DNA of 64,000 bases from JBPRGH01 sp051418055 (GTDB lineage: Bacteria > Bacteroidota > Bacteroidia > Cytophagales > Cyclobacteriaceae), in assembly GCA_051418055.1 (NCBI GenBank), contig JBPRGH010000010.1:237229-301228 (forward strand), in the 5' to 3' direction. This document shows, one piece after another, positions 17,701-26,276 of this stretch; positions within the stretch are counted from its first letter, which is position 1, and every line of letters begins with the position of its first letter. The notes beneath the pieces were generated by a model. It was not told the DNA's origin. It saw only the letters and a list, made by a program, of their open reading frames with translations, and ran no database searches. Both the position numbers and the translations under genes were made by a program.

Positions 17701-20700
17701 ATCAGCTTTTTATGAATAATCAGGATGGAACTTTTTCTCAGGTACTTTCGGGTAAAATAGTTACAGATATTGAGGCATCATTTGGTGTAAGTGTGGGTGA
17801 TTATGATAATAATGGCTATCAGGATGTTTACGTGGTAAATAAGGGTCAAAGCAATTCACTTTATAGGAATTATGGCTGGTCATTCGAAAAAGTAAATGTC
17901 GGAGTAGGCGGAGGTATTGCAAATTCCGAAAGCAGCACATGGGCAGATTTTGATAATGACAGTGATTTAGATCTTTTTGTTGCTAATTCCGGTGAAAATA
18001 ATATGCTCTTTAGAAATAATGGAGATAATTCATTTACTTCATTATTAGTAGGTGCTGCCGTTAATGACGGTGGAATGGTTTCAACATCTTCTTCCTGGGC
18101 TGATGTTAATAAAGATGGTTTTATGGACCTGTTTGTAACTAACGCATCAAGCCAAAATAACCTTCTTTATATCAATGCAACCAATGCCAATAATTATATT
18201 GCTTTCACTCTAAAAGGGATCGAAGCTAACAATTCAGCAATTGGATCTAAAGTAAGGATTGAAACTTTTGATGGTACGAATACTCAATATCAATACGGAC
18301 AGGTACTTTCAAATACAGGATCAAGAGGGGAAAATTCTCTAACTGTTGAATTTGGCTTGGGTACAAAAACTGTTCAGGAGGTATTTGTGCGCTGGCCTAA
18401 TGATCGATATAATTACTACGATCAGCTAGCCATAAATCAAACACACATATTATATGGTATGGGTGTTGACCTTATTCCTTCTTTATCAAGTAGTGTTAAA
18501 ACAGTGGTTAAGCAGGGGAGTGATTTTAATATAGATGCATGGGCCTATAATCAAAGTGAATATCCTGCGGATTCTTTTAAAGTATCTTATTATTTATCGG
18601 CAGATACAGTAATGAGCAGTGGAGATATTTTACTAGAAACAGTAAAAGTAGATTCAATTGATGCCTATGGATCTCAATATGTAGGTATTACAAAAAATAC
18701 AGGTAGTTTCCCTCTTGGCACATATAAACTGCTGATGATGATAGATTCTGAATTTGACCAAAGGGAAACAATAGAAGAAAATAATCTCATTTTTAGAGAT
18801 CTCACAATAACAGACCAGGATTTTTCTGATATACAAGCTTGGGTGGGTACGGAGCTTTATAGTTTTAACCCAGGCACAAAAGTTGATATTTTTGGCCAGC
18901 TCTATAATAACAGTGAATTTGATGCTCCAAAAGTTTCTTTTGAAATGTATTTTTCAGAGGATAATATAATAAGTAATGATGACACAATAATAATGACAGT
19001 TGATTCTGTCAATTTACCTCATTACTCATCTTATGCTATTGATACTGCTTATACCATACCAACAGGAACAACACAGGGAGATTATTATATAATTTTAATG
19101 GCCGATCAGGATAGCCTGTTGCTGGAAGGAAGTGAGACAAATAATAAAAATAGTGCATATATTTTTGTTTCTGATTTTCCGGCAAGACCTACAGATCTTA
19201 TAACCACAGTAGTTTCTACAAGCCAGATAGATCTGTTCTGGAAGGATAATTCAAATAATGAAACAAGCTATACTGTAGTGAGGGATGATGTTGTTATAGC
19301 TACTTTAGGGGCTGATGCAACAAGTTATTCTGATAATTCAGTAGCAATAGATGTTGAATATACCTATTATGTATATGCGACAAATAGTTTTGGAAACTCA
19401 TGGCAGTCTAATCAGGCGACAGGTTTAATTGCTAATATCCCGGAATTATTAATCCCTGTTACTACTGGGAATGTCATTTCCGATGGAGGTAGCTCTACGG
19501 GAACTGCCTGGGGAGATTATAATAATGATGGCTTTTCAGATCTTTTTATCACAAATACTTCAGGTGAGAACAATTTCCTTTATCAAAATAATGGAGATGG
19601 ATCTTTTACGAAAATAACCAGCGGTATCCTTACTACAAGTGGAGGTAATTCTTTAAATGCTGCCTGGGCAGACTATAATAATGACGGTTGGCTTGATCTT
19701 TATGTAGTAAACAGTAATCAGGATAATTTCCTGTATAAGAATAATGGCGATGGGACATTTACAAATACAGCTTCATCTGCCGGTGTGTTATCAGGAGATA
19801 TGGGTGCTGCATGGGGCGATTATGATAATGACGGCTGGCTTGATCTTTATGTGACAAATGGTAGCGGTAATAACAATTTACTTTACAAAAACAATGGTGA
19901 CGGTACTTTTACATCCATGTCAATAACAGGTCCGACCACAAGTGGAGGTAATTCCATAATGGCCAACTGGATTGATTTTGACAATGATGGATGGCAGGAT
20001 CTTTTTGTGGTGAATTTTGAAGAAGCAAATCAGCTATTTGTTAATAATGGCGATGGAACTTTCATAAAATGGAATGATGGAGAAATTGCCTTTGATGTAG
20101 AAGCATCCTGGAGTGCCAGCTGGGGGGATTATAATAATGATGGATATGCTGACCTTTTTGTGGCTAATAAGGGCCAGAATAATTCACTGTATAGAAACTG
20201 GTATGGAGGTTCTTTTGAAAAGATCACTGGTGATGACATAGTTCAGGGAGGAGGAAATTCTGAAGGTAGTGATTGGGGTGATTATGATAATGATGGTGAC
20301 CTTGACCTTTATGTGGCGAATGTTTTTGAAAATAATATGCTGTATCAGAATGATGGCAATGGCACTTTTACCCGAATAGTACTGGGAGCTGTTGTAAATG
20401 AAGGATCTATGATCTCAAATAGTGCAGCTTTTGCAGATATCAACAATGATGGATTTTTAGATCTTTTTGTAACAAATGCAGCTGGACAAAATAATCTGCT
20501 CTACTTAAATAGTACTAATGCCAACAACTGGGTAAAAGTTAAACTTGAAGGAATTGCTGAGAATTCGTCAGCTGTTGGGGCTCGGGTAACATTGAGAACA
20601 GCATCTAACTGGCAATACAGACAGGTCCAGACTTCTACGGGTGCTCGCTCACAGGGATCCCTGGAGCTTGAAATTGGACTTGGAAATGAAACCATTATTG

Positions 20701-23660
20701 ATGGATTATCTATACGGTGGCCAAATGGTTACTGGAAGGATTATACGGTTCCTACTAATCAATTGACAGTGATAAAAGGAATGGGCCCGGAAATGTATGG
20801 GTATTATGAACAAGGCATGGCTCAGAAAATAAAACAAGGTAATGATTTATCTATTGAAGCGGTTGTTCAAAATACAGAATCTTATGATATAGACTCTGTG
20901 GAAGTTAGATACTATATTTCAACGGATTCATTACTTGATGGGGCGGATCTTGTTCTCGACAGTATTACAGTATACAACATTGGTCACATGGCACAAGGAT
21001 TTCCGTATACGACAGTAACAATACCAACTGATTTAGCTATTGGTCAATATTTCTTATTAATGAATGTTGACCCGGAAAATAAGGTACGTGAACTCGACGA
21101 ATCAAATAATCTGACCTTTATTAACCTTGAGATAATAAATTATGATCTTCCTGATCTCGGCGTTTCATTATATTCAAATCGATATACCTATAATGCCGGA
21201 ACTAACTTTGATTATTCAATAAATATCTATAATTCAGGAGATGTTGATGTGCTGGATGTGCCGGTTAGCATATATCTTTCAACTGATAATGTTATTGATG
21301 CGGGGGATGAATTATTAGGCACCAGTAATTTTGATCTGCCTATAGATGCGCAAATAGTAATGGATACTACCTATGCCTTGTCAGGAACTCTTGCCAGTGG
21401 AACATACTATTTAATAGGCGCAATTGATGAAAGCCAGGTACATGAGGAAAAGACTGAGACAAATAACTTTTCAGCTATGGAGTTTGCTATTGTTGATTAC
21501 CCTGCCGCTCCGACAGATCTTGTTGCTAATGTATCAGGTGAAGGGCAAATCGACCTGACATGGACAGATAACAGCAATAATGAGCTTAAGTTTGAAGTTT
21601 ACAGTGGTGAAATAAGCAATGTAATACTTGTTGAATCATTGGCAGCGAATACGACAGCATATACACTTACAGGTCTTACTGCTGACTCTACTTATACTTT
21701 TTATGTTGCAGCTTCAAATAATGCAGGATTAACATATACGCAAACAGATATAACTCTTTTGGCAACTCCTACAGGTCTTACGACCAGCATATCGGCCAGT
21801 TCCACAATAGAGCTTTTGTGGTCAGATAATAGTGCAATGGAGACAAGTTATGAAGTAGAAAGGAATGGCACTGTAATAGCGTCAACAGGTGCTGATGCCA
21901 CTATTTATAATGATGCTAACGTAGAAGCTCAGGTGGAATATACCTACAGGGTTAAGGCTACAAATGGTATTGGGGAGTCGGCATTTTCCGCTGCATCTGT
22001 TATAACTATCTTAGATACAGGTGGGCCGGTTATTACTGTGACTAACCAACCAGCTTCTCATGTTTTAGGTTCAACTGAAACATTCACTGTGGAAGTAACG
22101 GATGACTCAGGTGTGCAGTCTGTTGCTGTTTCTTACCGGAATCTTACCGCAGCAAATGATGTGGCGTTCACACAACAAACTTTAACAGAAGCTACTGCAG
22201 GGGTTTATGAATTTAATGTTACTGATGCGATAGTGGATGAACTGGGAGTAGCGGTTGTTTTCTCAGCTTATGATATCTACGATAATTTGACGACTTCTGA
22301 TACTATGTATGTTTATACGGAATATCAAAGTGGTGATGTGGATCTCGTAGGGTTAAATCCGGGTACAAGTCAAACGGATTATATTATATTATCCGTACCC
22401 CTCAATCTTCAAAATAAAAATGCTAATGCAGTATTCTCTCCTTACTTTGGAAATTATGATCCTGTAAACTGGAGAATGTTCCATTATTCTACTTCAAGTG
22501 AGAGGAATGTTGAATACAATAATGGATGGACAAATATTGAAAGAGGTTTAGGATATTGGTTTTTATTTGAGGGTACAGGAAATTTTATTCCTTTAGAAGC
22601 AGGTGATCATTCATTAACTGATGGTCAGCCTTTTACAATCACTTTAAATGCAGGATGGAACCAGATTGGAAATCCCTACTTATGGAATATTTCATGGACT
22701 GACGTTTTAAGTTATAATGGATTATCAACAGCAGGTGGAGTAGTTTCAGAAGCTTACTTCTACTATGGCCAATATGAACCTTGGGATGAGTGGTTATCAT
22801 TTGAAGGAGCTTTTGTACAAGCCTCCTCTACAATTACATTGGAAATACCATATGAAAAAAACCTGAATATCCAGGGAAGGAAAAAGAATGGGGGATCTGA
22901 AAGTAAAGGACGAATCCAGGAGAAGGAATGGCAGATGATATTTGAAGTGAAAGGCGGCGATGTAAAAAATACTACATCAGGTATAGGAATGAATATTAAT
23001 GCTGATGTTTCACGCGATGAATTTGATCGTCTGACTCCTCCAAGATTCAATAATCACCTTGAGGTTAATTTTATGCATCCTGAATTCAGCTATCCATACT
23101 TCTCAAGAGATGTAGTCCCTACTGAAGAACAATATACATGGGATTTTACTGTTGAGTCTAATGTGGAGGCAGAGGATATTACCATAAGCTGGGATTCACA
23201 AATAGCTGAGGGGTCAGATAAAAAGCTGATCTTAAAGGATGTTGAGGCTAATATTATTATTGATATGGCCGAAGTTTCTTCTTATACCTTCACGAATGGT
23301 GAAGTAAGAGCATTTCAGGTATTATATGGGTCACAGCAGTATATAGACGAAGAATTGTCATCAATTACTACTGAAATCTTACAGGCATATCCAAATCCAT
23401 TCACTAATGATATTGCACTTCCATTTGTTTTAAAAGGAGAGGATCAGTCTTATGAAGTGGAAATGTCAATTGTTAGCATTAATGGAGAAAAATTATTAAC
23501 TTTAGTAGAAGGGAAACTTACATCGGGCTATTATCGTTATAGCTGGGATGGAAGATTAGCAAACGGAACTGAGCTATCACCTGGTATTTATATCCAGCAG
23601 CTGATAGTAAAGGATGGTTACAATCAGGAGGTTTATCGTATTAAATTAATGAAAAGATAG
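14757..23660 (+). CDS. Giant T9SS-secreted FG-GAP/CARDB surface protein
   Basis: A 2,967-residue protein with a signal peptide (IAPAFSQ, about 20 residues). Three successive modules start near residues 22, 787 and 1563. Each has seven FG-GAP/VCBS repeats with Asp-rich loops such as GDYNNDG, then an ASPIC/UnbV-like segment (QWPDGTAKWY), two CARDB-like domains and a fibronectin III domain. The C-terminal part adds another FN3 (about 2336), an Ig-like domain (about 2421-2525), an unassigned beta region (about 2530-2870), and a type IX sorting domain from about 2873 (AYPNPF start, PGIYIQ near the end). It should be secreted through T9SS, bind Ca2+ and act at the cell surface, probably in adhesion or glycan binding (inference). 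Confidence 0.92.
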   Translation: MKRIFTLIAALSCFIAPAFSQTFSEISAGDITSDFNSSRALAAGDYNNDGYIDIWVGYYGSANILYRNNGNNTFTAIFNEGVSSASHDVKMIDFDNDGWLDLFTLNWGTENSLHKNNGDGTFTKLSSTATPQSLNGSFDATWGDYDQDGYLDLFVSNLGDKNQLFRYDGSSFTEVALDTARKYSIMATWVDWNADNHLDLVVIDDNKSNDIYTNNGDGTFTKQTNLTLSNSTSALRSASWGHYNNDALPDLYAALSTINDGFIYMNTGSDFNVSSQTIGGGGFSTPGDIDNDGDLDIVMNRSGYKPTMLVNDGNGIFTSTEFGAIHGVPAQGSILVDINNDGLLDVIQGDYDQAFHTHVYLNTTVTSNNFITLNLEGVLGNTSALGAVVTIYTPDKTITRSIYNSTGQKSQNPSLLHVGLGTTTSINDIRIQWPDGTAKWYSGSLFTLNQINKISGIGPNLRAYKDNYLENKVTRGQSYDLWTYINNNESYASGAFTVKHYISTDSIIDGADIMLDSVNMEAIDAFNGRWAYINYTVPADLALGNYYLIVDVDANDEVTETKEEDNLVHYAIEVINYQVPNLSASTWLNRNSYNAGTAFDINTSRITNWADTAASNAELRYYISIDQEVSADDSLLYSNFFDFEANSYIELNPALTIPATIPVGSYYLITIIDPDNIIEEGLETDNKSATWFNVTANPVTPSQLSATAISTTRIDLTWKDNSTVETEYRVYRDGILIATLAADAQYYSDAAVSAGVEYSYTVEAYNTSGTASSGAVLITIDASTDAELLVNNTTVAPVIEGGFSIASAWGDYNNDGFEDLYVANYAETNFLYQNNGDGTFTKITGVAPVSVVGNSVNASWADFNNDGWIDLMVINYGEANNLYKNNGDGTFTDIATAAGVAASGDHGVTWGDYDKDGLIDLFIASTSGVNNNLYRNNGDETFTSVAISGMTDSGGNSINAIWFHANYDEWLDLFVVNENEANQLFMNNQDGTFSQVLSGKIVTDIEASFGVSVGDYDNNGYQDVYVVNKGQSNSLYRNYGWSFEKVNVGVGGGIANSESSTWADFDNDSDLDLFVANSGENNMLFRNNGDNSFTSLLVGAAVNDGGMVSTSSSWADVNKDGFMDLFVTNASSQNNLLYINATNANNYIAFTLKGIEANNSAIGSKVRIETFDGTNTQYQYGQVLSNTGSRGENSLTVEFGLGTKTVQEVFVRWPNDRYNYYDQLAINQTHILYGMGVDLIPSLSSSVKTVVKQGSDFNIDAWAYNQSEYPADSFKVSYYLSADTVMSSGDILLETVKVDSIDAYGSQYVGITKNTGSFPLGTYKLLMMIDSEFDQRETIEENNLIFRDLTITDQDFSDIQAWVGTELYSFNPGTKVDIFGQLYNNSEFDAPKVSFEMYFSEDNIISNDDTIIMTVDSVNLPHYSSYAIDTAYTIPTGTTQGDYYIILMADQDSLLLEGSETNNKNSAYIFVSDFPARPTDLITTVVSTSQIDLFWKDNSNNETSYTVVRDDVVIATLGADATSYSDNSVAIDVEYTYYVYATNSFGNSWQSNQATGLIANIPELLIPVTTGNVISDGGSSTGTAWGDYNNDGFSDLFITNTSGENNFLYQNNGDGSFTKITSGILTTSGGNSLNAAWADYNNDGWLDLYVVNSNQDNFLYKNNGDGTFTNTASSAGVLSGDMGAAWGDYDNDGWLDLYVTNGSGNNNLLYKNNGDGTFTSMSITGPTTSGGNSIMANWIDFDNDGWQDLFVVNFEEANQLFVNNGDGTFIKWNDGEIAFDVEASWSASWGDYNNDGYADLFVANKGQNNSLYRNWYGGSFEKITGDDIVQGGGNSEGSDWGDYDNDGDLDLYVANVFENNMLYQNDGNGTFTRIVLGAVVNEGSMISNSAAFADINNDGFLDLFVTNAAGQNNLLYLNSTNANNWVKVKLEGIAENSSAVGARVTLRTASNWQYRQVQTSTGARSQGSLELEIGLGNETIIDGLSIRWPNGYWKDYTVPTNQLTVIKGMGPEMYGYYEQGMAQKIKQGNDLSIEAVVQNTESYDIDSVEVRYYISTDSLLDGADLVLDSITVYNIGHMAQGFPYTTVTIPTDLAIGQYFLLMNVDPENKVRELDESNNLTFINLEIINYDLPDLGVSLYSNRYTYNAGTNFDYSINIYNSGDVDVLDVPVSIYLSTDNVIDAGDELLGTSNFDLPIDAQIVMDTTYALSGTLASGTYYLIGAIDESQVHEEKTETNNFSAMEFAIVDYPAAPTDLVANVSGEGQIDLTWTDNSNNELKFEVYSGEISNVILVESLAANTTAYTLTGLTADSTYTFYVAASNNAGLTYTQTDITLLATPTGLTTSISASSTIELLWSDNSAMETSYEVERNGTVIASTGADATIYNDANVEAQVEYTYRVKATNGIGESAFSAASVITILDTGGPVITVTNQPASHVLGSTETFTVEVTDDSGVQSVAVSYRNLTAANDVAFTQQTLTEATAGVYEFNVTDAIVDELGVAVVFSAYDIYDNLTTSDTMYVYTEYQSGDVDLVGLNPGTSQTDYIILSVPLNLQNKNANAVFSPYFGNYDPVNWRMFHYSTSSERNVEYNNGWTNIERGLGYWFLFEGTGNFIPLEAGDHSLTDGQPFTITLNAGWNQIGNPYLWNISWTDVLSYNGLSTAGGVVSEAYFYYGQYEPWDEWLSFEGAFVQASSTITLEIPYEKNLNIQGRKKNGGSESKGRIQEKEWQMIFEVKGGDVKNTTSGIGMNINADVSRDEFDRLTPPRFNNHLEVNFMHPEFSYPYFSRDVVPTEEQYTWDFTVESNVEAEDITISWDSQIAEGSDKKLILKDVEANIIIDMAEVSSYTFTNGEVRAFQVLYGSQQYIDEELSSITTEILQAYPNPFTNDIALPFVLKGEDQSYEVEMSIVSINGEKLLTLVEGKLTSGYYRYSWDGRLANGTELSPGIYIQQLIVKDGYNQEVYRIKLMKR
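14820..21760 (+). repeat. Three-fold internal module repeat of the giant protein
   Basis: Three modules of about 770 residues (2.3 kb) are repeated head to tail within one gene. Each contains exactly seven Asp-loop motifs of the type D-x-x-x-D-G, 21 in all, which fits three seven-bladed propellers. Some loops are degraded (for example GHYNNDALPD in module 1 and FHANYDEWLD in module 2), mostly in modules 1 and 2; module 3 keeps them best. Confidence 0.85.
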
Positions 23661-23684
23661 ATTGCACATAGAAACCCAATTATT

Positions 23685-24866
23685 ATGCAACGTATAGCAA
23701 TTTTAGCAGGTATAATTTGCCTGTTCCCCTTTATGACCTCGGCACAGGAAGTGCTGAAAGGTCGAAGCAATGAAGTTTATTTGACTGTAGGTGCCCCCGC
23801 ACCTGTTACCAATGATAATATTACCCTCGCCTGGCTAAATCCAGAGGAAAGTGGTATCGCTACTACTGAAAAAACATTCCAGATAAAAATTGGAGTTAAT
23901 TCAGCACCGGATATTGTAGAGATGAATATCTTTATTAATGATCTGCCCGTAGGAACTGACAGAGGATTTAAAGTAGTTGAAGAAGGGCAGCATAATTTTG
24001 ATCAGCTGATTGAAAAGAACCTGATCCTCTCTGAAGGTCCAAATGAAATTAAAATTGCTTTGGAAAATGCTGCCGGGGCAAAAATTACTGAAAAGCGTAC
24101 AATAAATTATGAAGCTCCTGTCATTGCCAGAAATGAACGCCGCGATTTTGCGCTTCTATTTGCAACTGATGAGTATACTGAATGGGGAGATTTAACAAAT
24201 CCCGTTAATGATGCTCAAACAATAGCAAAAGAGCTGGAAGAAAGTTATGGATTTGATGTAGAGGTAGTAGTAAATAACTCAATTAATGATGTTTTGACTA
24301 AACTCCGGGAATATGCTACTAAAAGTTATATGGAGGATGATCAGTTATTTATATTCATTGCTGGACACGGACAGTTTGATGATGTATTTAAAACAGGGTA
24401 TATTGTAGGAACGGAATCCAAATTAAATGATCCTGCTAAAACATCGTATCTCTCTCACTCGGTACTACGTGATGTAATAGATAACATTCCCTCAAAGCAT
24501 ATCTTTTTAGCTATGGATGTTTGTTTTGGCGGAACATTTGATCGTAAAATCGCACAGGCTGGATCCCGTGGAGAAGACATGTACGAGGAAATTAGCCAGG
24601 CAGAATTTATTGAGCGTAAGCTTAGATTTAAAACACGTAAGTATTTAACTTCAGGTGGTAAAGAATATGTTCCTGACGGACGTCCGGGTGCACACTCACC
24701 ATTTGCAAGAAAGTTTCTGGAGGCTTTAAGAAGCTATGGAGGTTCGGATAAAATTTTAACTTTATCAGAGATAACTAATTATGTAGGCAGAATTAATCCT
24801 GAGCCAAGGTTTGATGAATTCGGTACCAATGATCCAGGAAGTGATTTCGTTTTCGTTGCTCGTTAA
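23685..24866 (+). CDS. Exported caspase-like (C14) cysteine protease
   Basis: A 393-residue protein with a Sec signal peptide (MTSAQ at about residue 21). An Ig-like domain covers residues about 25-145, followed by a caspase-fold domain from about 150. The His-Cys dyad is intact: His228 in FIAGHGQFDD and Cys280 in AMDVCFGG. The start of the domain (LLFATDEYTEWGDLTNPVND) is that of the p20-like subunit. It should cleave after a specific residue in the periplasm or outside the cell, but the target is unknown. It starts 24 bp after the giant protein's stop, so the two are probably co-transcribed. Confidence 0.9.
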   Translation: MQRIAILAGIICLFPFMTSAQEVLKGRSNEVYLTVGAPAPVTNDNITLAWLNPEESGIATTEKTFQIKIGVNSAPDIVEMNIFINDLPVGTDRGFKVVEEGQHNFDQLIEKNLILSEGPNEIKIALENAAGAKITEKRTINYEAPVIARNERRDFALLFATDEYTEWGDLTNPVNDAQTIAKELEESYGFDVEVVVNNSINDVLTKLREYATKSYMEDDQLFIFIAGHGQFDDVFKTGYIVGTESKLNDPAKTSYLSHSVLRDVIDNIPSKHIFLAMDVCFGGTFDRKIAQAGSRGEDMYEEISQAEFIERKLRFKTRKYLTSGGKEYVPDGRPGAHSPFARKFLEALRSYGGSDKILTLSEITNYVGRINPEPRFDEFGTNDPGSDFVFVAR

Positions 24867-24889
24867 TAAAAATTCTTAAATATTTTTGC

Positions 24890-24924
24890 AATACCCACAT
24901 CTATTCGTTGTGGGTATTATTTTT
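24890..24924 (+). terminator. Hairpin with T tract between the protease genes
   Basis: AATACCCACA and TGTGGGTATT form a perfect 10-bp stem with a 9-nt loop (24890-24918), followed by ATTTTT. It looks like an intrinsic terminator. It ends only a few bases before the ATG of the next gene, so it may act as an attenuator or cap that gene's 5' leader. Confidence 0.8.
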
Positions 24925-24928
24925 AGCT

Positions 24929-26275
24929 ATGAAAAATATATTTATAATACTGCTTCTGATTTTTACTGCTCATCTTTCATTTGGGCAGGGGTTAATCTTT
25001 GATGATAAAGCTTATGACAGAGGTCCGGCTAAGCCTCAAATTTATCGTGGTGTAAATATAATATTACCCTCTAAAGCTTCACTAAAAGAATTCAGCCCCC
25101 GGGCAGGGAATCAGCTTGATTACGCTACTTCAGTTGCCTGGGCTATAGGTTGGGCAGGTAAGACAATACTTTATGCAAAAAACAGGAATTTAAGCGGTAG
25201 TGATGTTTTGCCTCATATTTTTTCACCTGCTTTTATATATCAGGCTGCAAATCCTGATGATAATAATTGCTCGGAAGGAATAAGCCTGGAGCAGGGATTA
25301 AAAGTCGTGAAAAATATTGGAGTCCCCAAGCTAGATGACTATTTATATTTCTGCAATGGCCCAATGACAGAAAATGATAAGGAAAAGGCAAAAGATTATA
25401 AGATAGATGAATTTGCTAAGCTTTTTAATTCAGACGCAAAAGCTGAAGATAAAATCAAATCATTAAAAACATCTATACATTCCGGATATCCGGTTGTGAT
25501 AGGTATGATAGCGACTCCTTCATTTAAAAGAGCAAAAGAATTTTGGCAGCCTACAGAGGCTCCTGATGGAAATCATCCTGGTCAGGCAGTATGTGTTGTT
25601 GGGTACGATGATAACAAATATGGGGGTGCTTTTGAAGTACTAAATAGCTGGGGAAAGGGCTGGGGGAATGATGGCTATATGTGGATCCGTTATAAGGACT
25701 TCAATGATTATGTAAAATATGCCTATGAAATGTTTGACCTTCCTTCTTATGATACCGAAATAGCTGGCTCTCTTGATTTCAAAATGTCAACTGATGCTCA
25801 AATGCCTGTGACCATGTTGGAAGAAGGCTATTATCGAATGAAGCAAAGTTATAAAGAGGGGGATAGCTTTAGGGTTTATGTAAAAAATGAGGATCCGGGA
25901 TTTTTATATGTATTTGGGACAGATCTGACAAATAACTTTTTCCAGCTTTTTCCGCAAAATCCTAATATAAGTGCTGCATTAAATTATTCAGCCTCAAGTA
26001 TCGCTATCCCCAGTCCCACACATTATATTCAATTTGATAATACGGCGGGTACCGATTATCTGTGTGTTCTATATTCACGTGAAGAACTGGATATCGCCGG
26101 CATTATGAAAAAACTTGAAAATGCTTCAGGATCAGTTATTCAAAAGGTTCATAAAGTGCTTGATGACAAGCTTCTAAATAAAGAAATGGAATGGGCAGCT
26201 GATCAGGTTAAATTTAAAGGTGACGCTAAAAAAGGTAATTTAGTTGCTGTAATTGTTGAGGTAAATCATTATTAG
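24929..26275 (+). CDS. Exported papain-fold (C1) pseudopeptidase with DUF4384-like C-terminus
   Basis: A 448-residue protein with a signal peptide (LSFGQ, residue 20). Residues about 40-265 follow the papain fold: oxyanion Gln62 in GNQLDYATS and Asn239 in LNSWGKGWGNDGY. The position of the catalytic Cys is Ser68 and the position of the catalytic His is Gln219 (GQAVCVVGYDD), so both key residues are lost. The C-terminal part (about 275-448), with DSFRVYVKNEDPGFLYVF and LFPQNP, resembles DUF4384. It is probably a binding or regulatory protein rather than a protease. The ATG at 24929 is chosen because it gives a clean signal peptide; an in-frame GTG at 24908 lies inside the hairpin. Confidence 0.85.
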   Translation: MKNIFIILLLIFTAHLSFGQGLIFDDKAYDRGPAKPQIYRGVNIILPSKASLKEFSPRAGNQLDYATSVAWAIGWAGKTILYAKNRNLSGSDVLPHIFSPAFIYQAANPDDNNCSEGISLEQGLKVVKNIGVPKLDDYLYFCNGPMTENDKEKAKDYKIDEFAKLFNSDAKAEDKIKSLKTSIHSGYPVVIGMIATPSFKRAKEFWQPTEAPDGNHPGQAVCVVGYDDNKYGGAFEVLNSWGKGWGNDGYMWIRYKDFNDYVKYAYEMFDLPSYDTEIAGSLDFKMSTDAQMPVTMLEEGYYRMKQSYKEGDSFRVYVKNEDPGFLYVFGTDLTNNFFQLFPQNPNISAALNYSASSIAIPSPTHYIQFDNTAGTDYLCVLYSREELDIAGIMKKLENASGSVIQKVHKVLDDKLLNKEMEWAADQVKFKGDAKKGNLVAVIVEVNHY

Positions 26276-26276
26276 A

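Noticed and set aside
14820..21760. Regular DNA repeats that might suggest a CRISPR array or satellite
   Set aside because: They are protein-coding FG-GAP repeats of one continuous gene, with varied third codon positions.
24890..24928. Riboswitch ahead of the papain-fold gene
   Set aside because: A single perfect stem with a T run is an intrinsic terminator; there is no room for a ligand-binding domain.
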